From: Porphyra umbilicalis
Taxonomy: Eukaryota; Rhodophyta; Bangiophyceae; Bangiales; Bangiaceae
Length of the DNA stretch: 64,000 bases
Assembly: GCA_002049455.2 (NCBI GenBank)
Contig: KV918869.1
Span: 1 to 64,000 of the forward strand
Direction of reading: 5' to 3'
Both the position numbers and the translations under genes were made by a program. The first letter of the stretch is position 1. Each line of letters begins with the position of its first letter. The notes beneath the pieces were generated by a model. That model saw only the letters and a list, made by a program, of their open reading frames with translations, made no database searches and was not told the DNA's origin. Of the stretch, positions 34,154 through 43,699 are shown piece after piece.

Positions 34154-35700
34154 ATGGGGTCCGCGCGTGCCCCCCCGCAGCGTCGGTGGGTGGCCTGCGT
34201 CGTTGCCACCGCCGTCGGTGCGGCCGCGGCCGCGCGGCTGGCGGCGGCCGCCCCGCCGCCGCCGCCGCCGCTAGTCCCCGGCGTCGGCGGCCCGCCGGGC
34301 GCGCCGCCCCGCCCACCGGCGGGCGGGCCGGCCGACGGTCGCCCCCCGGGGGTTGTGTTTGTGCTGCCGGCGGGCGACTTGCCGACGCTGGCAGACGGGG
34401 AGGCCCCCTCCCCTGCGGTCGGTGTCGTCCCCCCACCGGGGGGCTGCGTCTTTCCTTTACCCGTGATCAATGGCGTGCCCGGACCGATGCGGGATGGCCC
34501 ACTGGTGGACGGGGCCGTCCTTCTCCCTTCCGGCGGGGTCTTCCCCCCCCTCACGGTGGCGTCGCGCCGCCCTACCCCCCCCGCCCCCAATCATCGTCTC
34601 CCCCCCCTGCCCCCATGCGTCGTCTTTCCCATTCCCGACAGTGACGGTCCGCCGCCGGTGCCACCTGAGGACCTGGGCCCCGCCAGCCCGACGCTGGGGG
34701 AGCGCTTTGTGCCTTTCCCGCCCGTCCGCCCCCCCCCGCCACCATTAACGTGACCGCCTGCGAGGCCGCCTACGCGACGACCGGCGACGCCGTCACCTAC
34801 CTCCGCTGCGTCGACCCGTCGCTCGGCTTTAGCGCCGACGTTGGCGTCGAGCACACCCGCGCGGGGGAGGTGTGCACCTACGACTGGCGCAGTGGCGGCG
34901 GGTCGCGGTGCTGCTTCCGCGCCGCCGACGGGCGGATCGAGCCGCCCCTGCCGGGGGGGGTGTATGGCGTCGAGTCGCCGCCGCCCCCGCTGACCGTCGT
35001 GTGCCGGCGGGCGGTGCAGTGCCCGGCGGGCCCCGCGCCGGGCGCGGTGCCGGGTGCACCGCCGCCGCCGCCGCCGATCAACAACGCAACGGGCCCGCCG
35101 ACGCCCGGCGTGGAGGGGGCGGGCCCCTGTGACAGCTGGGACCCGGCCGTCTACACCAAGTGCGACGTGGTGGCGTGCAAGTCCCCCCCGCCCACCGGCG
35201 GCGGCGGCCCCATCGGCGGCGGCGACCTCATTGGCGGCGGTGGCCCCACCGGCGGCGGCGGCCCCACCGGCGGCGGCGGCCCCACCGGCGGCGGCGGCCC
35301 CACCGGCGGCGGCGGCCCCACCGGCGGCGGCGGCCCCACCGGCGGCGGCGGCCCCACCGTCGCTGAAGGGAGAGTGCGACTCACCGCGTGTCAGTTGTGG
35401 GGCACTCGCGCGCAGTGTTGTTTGCAGCGCCGCACGTGGGCGGAGCGCTACCGGTGCTGCCGGTCGTGCCGCGTCCCGGGGCGCCGCCGGAGCTCCATGG
35501 GCTGCTGCTTCCCGGGAACGCGGCCCAAAGCGCAGAGCGGGTCGTCCAAGAAGAAAAAGGGGACGAACACGTCTACCAAGAACAAGAAGAAGACGAGCAA
35601 GCCGACCAAGAACAAGAAGACGAGCAAGCCCACCAAGAACAAGAAGAAAAGGGCGGTGCCGACAAAGAAGCCGGGGAAAAAGAAGAGCACCAAAAAATAG
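34154..35700 (+). CDS. secreted Pro-rich, Cys-rich protein with Lys-rich tail
   Basis: ATG 34154 opens a signal peptide (WVACVVATAVGAAAAARLAA) and about 190 residues of Pro-rich spacer. At a 9-C run (34729-34737) the frame must move by one; the paralogue at 62.8 kb has 10 C there and reads straight through. A Cys-rich part follows, with 18 Cys in conserved positions (VTACEAAYATTGDAVTYLRC, CTYDWRSGGGSRCC, YTKCDVVAC, LTACQLWGTRAQCC, YRCCRSCRVPGRRRSSMGCC), interrupted by a Gly-Gly-Gly-Gly-Pro-Thr repeat. The last 60 residues are Lys/Thr/Ser (KNKKKTSKPTKNKK) and end at TAA 35700. I recognise no domain. Export, disulphides and a polyanion-binding tail suggest a cell-wall or matrix protein, which is inference. 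The gene lies between long inverted repeats. Confidence 0.78.
35190..35360 (+). repeat. 15-bp coding minisatellite (Gly4-Pro-Thr/Ile type)
   Basis: Nine or so units of GGCGGCGGCCCCACC sit inside the cysteine-rich gene between its second and third Cys clusters. The paralogue near 63.7 kb lacks this array, having a short Ser-Pro-Lys-Pro-containing linker instead, so the array expanded in this copy only. Confidence 0.9.
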
Positions 35701-35769
35701 CGGGGGGGGAGGGGGATGTCGATGGGTGCTCGGCCATGGTCATAGGGCGCCGTGTGTTTTTCTTTTCTG

Positions 35770-36031
35770 GTGAGCGGACAGTCAGAGCAAAGCCAGCAAT
35801 GTCGGTCTATCACAACGTGTCTCAATTAAAGATGAAACGTGTCTAAGTTCGCTTAATTGGCCACGAACAGCTGTGTGCCAATGTGAACGTGCCCTATTGA
35901 ACGTCGAACGACCTCCTCGAATTTAGATAAGCCCAACTCGGATTGATAGTCCGAGTGTCACAATAGGTCGCGCATGGCCTATTCGAAGGCGAAATACGGC
36001 ACGCGCACCCTATTCAGGACACTCGGACTAT
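35770..36031 (-). repeat. right arm of the ~270-bp terminal inverted repeat
   Basis: It is the reverse complement of 33379-33650 at about 70 percent identity, as described for the left arm. The outer end is GGACTAT at 36022-36028. The inner part begins within 70 bp of the cysteine-rich gene's stop codon. A short G-G flank on both sides is too weak to call a target duplication. Confidence 0.75.
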
Positions 36032-37145
36032 GGCACTTCCACAAAAATTGGACCCCCTCTGTCGGCGGTGCACGTTTGACCCCCTCCAGGAGGGCCAAGG
36101 GAGGGGTGTTCAATTTGACCGGACATCATGTTTGCTGACAGAGAGCCGCATCACGAGGGTAAATGCTAGGGTCTGAGGCCGAATCTCGTGTGCGCACAGC
36201 GGCGATCGCGGATCGCGACGCGGTCCTTGGTCCGCGGCCTTAGTGAGGTGGACCGATTGAATTCGTGGAGCCGCCAGGATGAGCATCTGACACAACGTGC
36301 TCCACTTCGCGCGCCTGCCGGGTGGGTCTGTGTGGCAAACTCTTAACCCCAATGATTAGGGGACACCCTCAGGCACTGTCAGAGCAGGTGGTCAGGTTTC
36401 GCCAAGTTTCACTGCTCAAATCGAGGCCAGCCACACCCCCCTCGGCTCAAACGTGCGCCACTTCGTGCTCCGAGCGGCGGCGTGCAATCGGTCATGCGGG
36501 GGTGCAAAGCTTAAAAAAGGAGGGCTACAAGAAAGTCGGCAGCGGCGGCAGTGCTCTGTTACCGTCGCGCGATCGGATGTGCGCGGACCTGGCAGGCTCT
36601 GATTGGACGCGCCATTGACCAGGTTCGTGCGGAAAGGGGTCGGGCCACAAGCGTTTGCCTGCGAATCGAGTCTCTCGACAGGGCCCTCCGTGCTCGCGTG
36701 ACGCCCCTAGATCGCCATGAGGTCCGTCATGGCGCTTTGCGCCGCCCCCCCTCCCCTCACCAAGGCCACAGTTTCCCATAAGCGCATTTGTCCAGCGACG
36801 TGGGCCCCTTATCGGATTGCACCCCGTCCCCCCCCGCCACGCCCAGCCACACGATTGCCATTCGTGTGTGTGGCCTTCGCTCACCGGCGTATTGTCCAGC
36901 CGGTCCCACTCGGCGTCGGCCCTGTTCTTTTTCTCAGCGCCGTGCGTCAGCAGCACCGACCGATGCCGCCTACAAGGGGGCCGTACCCTGACGCGCACGG
37001 GGCGGTGCCCATCGACCAGATGGGCGCGTGCCGGTTGGGGTCTTTTTGCTCAACGGCCTCGGCGTGGGAGAGCGGTCGTCGCCCAGCCGGTGAAGGAGCC
37101 GCTGTTTTTCTGGGTGCCGTGGGACGTGTGGTGCTTCGTACTGAG
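36032..37145. other. no supported gene
   Basis: Short ORFs only. The plus frame leading into the 37318 gene is open from 36817, but that part lacks protein-like composition. Confidence 0.45.
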
Positions 37146-37149
37146 GCTT

Positions 37150-37292
37150 TCTACGAGGCGGGGGAGGGTCACGGGACGGGCAACGAGGCGGGGGAGGGTC
37201 GCAGGACGGGCGACGAGGCGGGGGAGGGTCGCGGGACGCGCGGTGGGGCGGGGGAGGGTCGCGGGACGCGCGGTGGGGCGGGGGAGGGAGAG
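37150..37292 (+). repeat. 30-bp minisatellite upstream of the 37318 gene
   Basis: Between four and five units built on GGCGGGGGAGGGTCGCGGGACG end 26 bp before the chosen ATG, so the array lies in the probable promoter or 5' UTR. The long frame through it (Arg-Gly-Arg-Val-Ala-Gly) is a by-product. Confidence 0.85.
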
Positions 37293-37317
37293 TGAGGAAG
37301 GGCATCGCTTGGGAGCA

Positions 37318-39348
37318 ATGGGCGAATGCTCGCTTTGTGGCTTCGAGTTGGGCGATGACGGGAGTGGCCTTCCCCGCACCGGCTCCCAAACGCAGCGGAC
37401 GTGTGGTATGAGGTCGCCGCCGTGCCGACACAAGCTGCCGGCGGAGCACCCCTTTGCCAAAGAGGGCGCGTGCTTCGCGCTGGCGTGCTGCTGCACGGCC
37501 AAGTGCTCGAAGTGCAACCGCGTTGGTCACCGGGTTGACACGCTGGTCCTGTCTCCGGACCGGTTCCAGATGGACCCCAACACCGGCAACGTGACGCGCC
37601 GCCGTTTGGAGCCACCGCTGTCTCGTTCTGACTTTGTGTGCAGCGCTGTGACCGACACGATTGTCGAAGAGTGGCTGCGCGCGCATTATGTGGCGTGCTG
37701 GAAGGAGTGGTCGGACACACAGAAGTCCGCTTCGGCGGCGGCCGAGCTGGTCGCCAACCTCCACGACGCCGGTCTTAACCCCATCGGCGCGGCCGACCTG
37801 ATGCTGGACGAGGGTGTTGTGGCTGCCACAAACCACGCTGACAACCGGGCCGTTTTCAACGGCATGGTCGGCGCACTTGCCGATCCGAACCAGACGGCCG
37901 TTGGGGCGGCGCTTGTGGGCGCCGCAGTGGGGGCGGCGGCCGCAAGGGGTGGGCGTGGCGGCGGTCAAGGGGCTGCTGCTGCAGCTCGCGGCGGGTCAGG
38001 TGGACGCCGCGGGCGTGGCGGGCGCTGTGGGTGCGGCGGTCGCGGCGGGTGTGACGGGCGTGGTGGGAGCGGTGGGAGGAGGTAGAGGGGGGGGGGGGGA
38101 GAGGGTCGCGTCCGTGGTGCTGCGGCGGCAGCAGGACACGGCGGCGGTGTGGCCCGCGCGGCGGCAGGCGCTGCGACCGCGGGAGGCGGTGACGGCGGTG
38201 GTGGCGGCGCCGCGGCTGGCAACGGAAACGGTACCCCTCCAGTACCGCGAGGCGACGGCCGCGGAGGCGGCGCGGTGGTTGGCCCGCGCAGTGGCGGTGG
38301 CGACGGAGGAGATGCGGAGGCGGCAGACGACGACGAGATAATTCTCGTTGGAGGGTCACCCTGTGGAACGAGCCCCGCGCGCACAAGGGAGGCACAACCC
38401 GGAGCCGGTGGCCGTCGAGTGCGGGGCGGGGAGCGCTGTCGTCGGCGACCGGTCGGGGGCGCCGTTCATCGTCATCAGGAACGGGCAGCGCGGAGGGCGG
38501 AGGGAGGGGGCGGACGTCTGGTTGGGGAGACGAGACACCAGGCGTCAGAGGGTCGACGCTCTCGGCTGGGTCACTTGTCACAAGCGCGACGGCCGCCGGT
38601 GGGCGACCGAACCAACCAGCGCTCTCTGTCGTGCAGATGCGACGCGAGCACCGCAGCCTGATGGAGCGCAATTATCTCCGCGCAGCCGATGGTGTCGTCC
38701 GGTTGGCGACGACCGGTGTGCCTCAGTCGCAGGCTCCTGCACGTGGGGGCGGGGGGGGGGGCACCCGTCATCGGCGGCGCTTTCAACGCTGGCCCCGGGG
38801 CGGCAGGGCCTGCGGTGCCTGTGGTTCCCTTCCACTTGACGTGGAAGGAGGGCGCGCGCGCGCAGTTCGACACTGCGGTTGTGTTTGAGTCTGCGGCGGT
38901 AAGCCGGTTGACAGCGCGGCAGCTTTCGCAGACCGTGTTCAAGGGCGCCCTCGCGGAGCACGCTGGGGCCGTTCAGGCGATGGAGGAGGAGATGGTCGGT
39001 GCGGCGGAGGACAACTTGCTGCTGAGGCTCAGTGTCACCTGTGGTGCCGTCTCGCCTGCGGAGGTTGCGGAGCAGTTGGTGTCGCGCCGCGTGACGCACT
39101 CGAACAAGATCCTATTGCATCTCATTGCGCGGTGGGTGAAGAAGTGGATTGGCGAGAACACCGTGGCGACTGCGGTGCTGGCGTCGAGCAATTTGGGGGG
39201 CGAGTAAGTGTGCGACGACGCGCCACCTTCTTCACCGCTCCCGACCAGCGCCTGATTTTGTCTCTCTCTTCAGGAGCTCCTGACTTGTGCGCAGACACTT
39301 GTCAACCACCACAACGCGGAAGAGAAAAAACAGTGGCACAATCTCTAA
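37318..39348 (+). CDS. hypothetical multi-exon protein with N-terminal Cys/His cluster
   Basis: ATG 37318 is chosen because protein-like sequence starts there. Residues 1-75 hold many Cys and His (CSLCGFELGDDG, CFALACCCTAKCSKCNRVGH), suggesting zinc binding. A helical region follows (DTIVEEWLRAHYVACWKEW), then Gly/Ala low complexity from about residue 200. After a 13-G run near 38087-38099 the frame yields an acidic motif, ADDDEIILVGG, which resembles a SUMO-interacting motif. A likely acceptor (TGTCGTGCAG) puts a second exon at 38637, beginning MRREHRSLMERNYLRA. At an 11-G run (38751-38761) the frame shifts into the C-terminal part (VPFHLTWKEGARAQFDTAVV, HLIARWVKKWIGENTVA). An intron GTAAGT..CAG (39204-39273) may lead to a last exon, ELLTCAQTLVNHHNAEEKKQ, ending at TAA 39346-39348. 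I do not recognise the family. Confidence 0.55.
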
Positions 39349-39779
39349 CGCATCAAAACGAAAGTGACATGCTTGACACACACGTCGGCGTCAATGCTGT
39401 CCCAGCTCGACACCTCCGGCCGGTGCACCACCGCCAGCCGCACGTGCGTGGCGGCGCCGCGCCAGCGGGACGTGCGCACCTCCCGGACCTCCAACACCCA
39501 CATGCTTGCGAGGCGGTCGGCGCCGACGAAATAGAAGGCGCCGAGGCAATGGACGAGAACAAACGCGTGCGCTCCGGCGCCGCCTTCGCCCCGCCCGCGG
39601 CCGTTACTGCGGGTTCGCCCACACTCACATGCATCCGACGGGCCGTCCGCGTCTGACTGGTCGTGCGCGTCCCACCCGGTCGTCCGCGTCCCGCCGGTCG
39701 TCCGCGTCACGCACGGTAGTGACAGTGGCCCACACGCGCCAACGGTGACACCACTTATGACGCCACGGTGCGCGGTGTT

Positions 39780-40190
39780 TAACCAGGTGCTGCGCGCGGC
39801 CAGCGCCGACGCCGGCGTCCGCGCTTGCCGCGTCGCCAACGAGATGCAGCACGCGACCAGCGCCAACACCGACGAGTACCGCAACCCGTGTCGCTGACTG
39901 TGCGTTGTGGACGCTGTCGCCAAGACGGCAGCGTCGACGGCTTTGTCCACCGCGCCGACGCGGACGCCGCCGTCGCCGGCGTCACCGCCCGCCGTGTCTC
40001 CAACCAGGTGCTGCACGCGGCCGGCACAAACTCCGACGAGTAGCGCAACCCGTGTCGCCGACTGTGCGTTGTGGACGCTCTCACCAAGACGGCAGCGTCG
40101 ACGGCGTTGTCCACCGCGCCGACGCGGACGCCGCCGACGCCGGCGTCACCGCCCGCCGCGTCGCCAACGAGCACCAGAATGCAGAGCAAC
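39780..40190 (-). repeat. short array of a 164-bp tandem repeat (minus orientation)
   Basis: About 2.5 units; the anchor GCAACCCGTGTCGC recurs at 39881 and 40045, a period of 164 bp. Translated on the minus strand it gives stretches such as ATRVALLVGVCAGRVQHLVG and TTHSQRHGLRY. These resemble the product of the larger array at 43.7-45.9 kb read on the plus strand (LVGAV-DDV-LV, THRATGGLRC). It ends a few bases before the E(z) stop codon. Confidence 0.75.
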
Positions 40191-40194
40191 CGAG

Positions 40195-43100
40195 CTAAAA
40201 ACGCCAGTCATCGAGACTGTACCAGGGGTTGTCAGAATACGGTTTTTTGGCCGTATCCCGACCAGAATAGGGATATAATCCAGAATATGTCGCAGAATAT
40301 TCGTCCATGATTGTCCATTGAAGAAAAAAATACCACCTTTGGGATGCTCTGGGCGCCACTAAGTCAATATCCCGAGCTGCTCGGGCAACATGATGTCGGA
40401 CGTAGTCGTTTTGTTTGCAATTACAGTAGCCCCGGATATCGGATCTTTATCCTGACAACCCCTGGACTGCACCCATTATCGAAAAACAGTTCCTCGCCCG
40501 GCACCAAGTCCCAAGCAGCAAAGAACCCCACGCGTATGTAGCCACAGACGCTAAGCAGCCTCGGCTTGAGGCTGGCCCCGTCCGTTTTGGGGTTGATGTA
40601 TCACAGGCAGCCGCCGAGGCGTGTCGCGTCCAGCACGCGTGTGCGGGTTAGCGTGTACAAGAAGCTGACCCCGATTGCGTTATACACTCCGCCGCGAGCG
40701 TGCGCATCGGCGTGAGGGAGAAGCTCGCCCGTGTACTCGCCGACATAGTCACCAGCCGCCGCGCGCTCAGCTGCAAACACACCGAAGCCGTGTGCCTGGG
40801 AGCGTCCGAGCAAGACCCGCACACGGGAAACAACCTGCACTTGTACGTTTCGGCAGCGCCTGCTGCCGGGGACTCCACCGGCGACTGGGTCGACAGCAGA
40901 CAACAGGCCTGTGGGCCAATTGTCGCTGCGGTCACCGCCACGAAGTGGTGGGCAGGCGTCGTCGACGCCCGACGCCGGCGGCCAGGCGGCGCCGCATGTG
41001 CAGCATGTGTCCGGGTCGCACTCGCGGTCTTCGGCGTAGCACGGGCACTCGTCTGTTGCGCACCTCCTCGGCGCCAAGCATTCGCAATGCACCCGTCGCC
41101 AGCAACAACGGGCCCCAGGAGCCGTGACTATTGACAACCAGGCAGTGTCCAACGGCGTCGAGTTTGCCGACCGCGTCGCCCTCGCGGGCTGTTGTCCGGC
41201 GCCGACACGCCCGTCGACCGCTGTCGCTCAAGTGGTTGTAGCGGAATACTGGTCCAGTGCCACCCAACGTACGTGCGAGCAGCCGCAGAACTTCTCGCAG
41301 GGAATGCCAGCGCGCGCGCACCGGCACACCCTTTCCGTCCAATCCCCGACGTGAACGCAGGGGACGAAGTCGACCGTCGCGTCGTCAATCTGGCTGCCGC
41401 CCTCCATACACGGCGACGCGGTCGGTCCCTCATGACGCCGCCTCTGCGACAAGGCGGCTTGGGACAGGGAAGTGGTTGCTGCCGCCGACGAGTCGTCGGC
41501 ACGTGGATCGATCGCACAAATAAACGGCGCCTGCACCGGTGCGGCGCCGCTCACTGGCCACCCGAACGCCTCGACGTACGAGACCGTTTGATGGACGTCG
41601 GGAGCAAGAGTGACGGGTCGGGCGCGTGGTGGCGCCAACAGAGGGTCTCTAGGGCATGAACGGTGCAGGCGGCAAGCGTAACGTAGGCATACGCGGCAGA
41701 GCACACGCGACAATATGTCTTGCGACAGCGCCGACGAGTCCATGAAATCATTTCACGCGAGTGTGGACCCCGCTGCCGCAGACGTATGAGGCGGAGGGAC
41801 GCAGCCAACGAAGGACCCGACGCAAGGCAACTCGGCCACGCGGTCGGCACCGTTGGTCAGCCGGAGCGTGGCTAGCGCGTCGCACACGCTGGCGACGTCG
41901 CGTCTTAGGGCGTCGGCATCATTCAGAACAGATGCAACGTCCCCCGCCTGGCGCATGGCCCACGCCGGCTCGCTCGAGAAAGGCCGGCAGCACTTGCATC
42001 GGCCGCTACCGCTGCTAATGCCTCGATGACAGGGTTTTTCTGCCCCCAGCGGCCAACAGACGCCGCCGACCGTGCGGCCGCCGTGCCGGAGAGGCGGGGC
42101 ACAGTCGCCGACCGGGGACACGCGCGCGGCAGAGCACGACCGGCGCCACCGGCGAGAATGACGGCCAATCTGGCACCGCCCGTCAACTGCTGCAGCGCAG
42201 ATTGGAGCACGGCTTGCTCGATGCGTCTCTCCCACGCAGCGGCAGAATGGCGGGCGCGTCTGGCGACGAGCGCAATCGACCGTCGCACTCGTGCCGTAGG
42301 TCGATTCAACCCGCGGGCAATGGCGTTAATCACTGTCTGGCCTTCGCCAAGCATGCGCACGACAGCGCACACCCCAGCACGCTCTGCCATTCGCCGCGTC
42401 CTTGCCGACAGACCGTAGTACCCCATCCCCTGTCAGCGTCCTCCTTCTCAGAGAGGTCGCTGTCGCTGTCGACGACACCCGCCCTCCGGTCCAAACGAGC
42501 GCGCCGCGCCGACTCCGCAAACTCACCCATGTCAGGCACGAACCGCTGCGCCGAAGCATCCTCGACGCACTGCCAAACCCGGCGGGTGGGCGAGCAGAAC
42601 GTGTACGTCGGCGGCCGCTCGACAGCCGGAAAAATCGTCATCCGTAGGGTGCCCGCCCGTGGTGGGTCGTCAGCGGACGGCAGTCGCGTCCCTGAAAGTG
42701 CGGCAAACCTCTTAGTTGTCGTTGGCACGCGGAGGAAAGGCCGCAAGGAGACGGGCGCTGGCGCTGCGGTCGCACGCTGACGGCTAGCTGCACACGCGGC
42801 AGGCGCACCCGAAATCGAGTGCACCCGGCGCAGCTTTCGTTGCGACGGCTCTGCTGCGTCGCTCGCCGAGAGTTTGGCGTCGCAGCTCCCACGTTGACCG
42901 CCAGCACCGTCGGTGCCTTCAACACTCAGACATTGACACAACGCAGGCCCTCCACCCCCCGACCATCGGTCAGGACATACGCACGTGGCGGCGTCGCTGG
43001 CGCCGGATACCTTCACAACCAAAACGCGTCAGTGTCGCCGGCGCCGTCTCTGAGCACCAGACGCGCTACATCCAAGGTTGCCAAAACCAGCGCGGGGTCG

Positions 43101-43510
43101 CCGGTGGGAGCAGCAGCAGCGAGAACACGCTGCTGCCGGCGAACGGTGGCACGGTTGAGCCGAAAGGCGACCTCTACCGCCGTGCGCTGCCGACGCAGCG
43201 TGCAGCGCGCAGTTGTATCGAGCACGTCGGCCACTGTGCGAGCAAGGCGTCGTGGCTCATCGGTGTCGTCATCGTCGATGTGGGACGAGGCGCGGGGCTC
43301 ATCAAGCTCTGGCGATTCCAGGAGAAGATGGGTGTCGGAACACTCCATGTCAAGCGCCGCCGCGGTAGTGACAGAAGACCACTCGGAGATACTCGGCGGG
43401 CATCGACGCTGAGGCCCAGTCTTGACGGCAGGCTCCAAACGTGTAGGCACGCGTGTTGTCCAATCAGCGGGCGCCAATCGAAACAGGTCATTGGAACGAC
43501 ATGTTCCCAT
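40195..43510 (-). pseudogene. E(z)/EZH2-type histone H3K27 methyltransferase, decayed
   Basis: Minus-strand landmarks in N-to-C order: an acidic DSDSDLSEKEDAD segment, a Myb-like helical segment, LCRVCLRYACRLH (about 41665-41705), the CXC region (CEKFCGC, then ECPCYAEDRECDPDTCCTCG) and the SET domain (GFGVFAAERAAAGDYVGEYT, SFLYTLTRTRVLDATR, RVGFFAAWDLVPGEELFFD). This is the E(z) order of the PRC2 catalytic subunit. From 42235 down, one frame runs to the end except for TGA at 41753-41755, 41228-41230 and 40601-40603. Frame changes occur near 43015, 42428 and 42000. SET residues are lost: the NH motif reads NP and the FDY motif reads FDN. The last codons are split by a transposon at 40220-40465; the other side continues SLDDWRF and then TAG at 40195-40197. 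Confidence 0.85.
40220..40465. mobile_element. 246-bp MITE inserted in the E(z) 3' end
   Basis: The ends are inverted: CCAGGGGTTGTCAG at 40222 and CTGACAACCCCTGG ending at 40465. ACTG flanks both sides (40216-40219 and 40466-40469). Removing the element (TACCAGG...CCTGG) plus one ACTG rejoins the E(z) reading frame exactly and carries it to a stop, which supports a 4-bp target duplication. The interior is AT-rich with CGGATA/TATCCG-type words. It shares its termini with the element at 49179-50652. Confidence 0.85.
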
Positions 43511-43699
43511 TGGCCGGCAATCTCCGATTCACGTCGTGCAAGGGATGCCAAAGTCAAGGCGATTCCTCAGGACACAGACTCAGGCCGCAGATGGCGCAGA
43601 TAAGTGATTACAGTAACACGCCACAACGGACGGTGTCGGAGACGCAGCCGTTTTCGGGTATCGGCCCGGGTGGGGGACGCGCTCTCGGAGACGCGCCGG

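Noticed and set aside
39345..40016. minus ORF running from the 164-bp array to 39345
   Set aside because: Its right half is the repeat array and its left half overlaps the probable last exon of the 37318 gene on the other strand; no motif.
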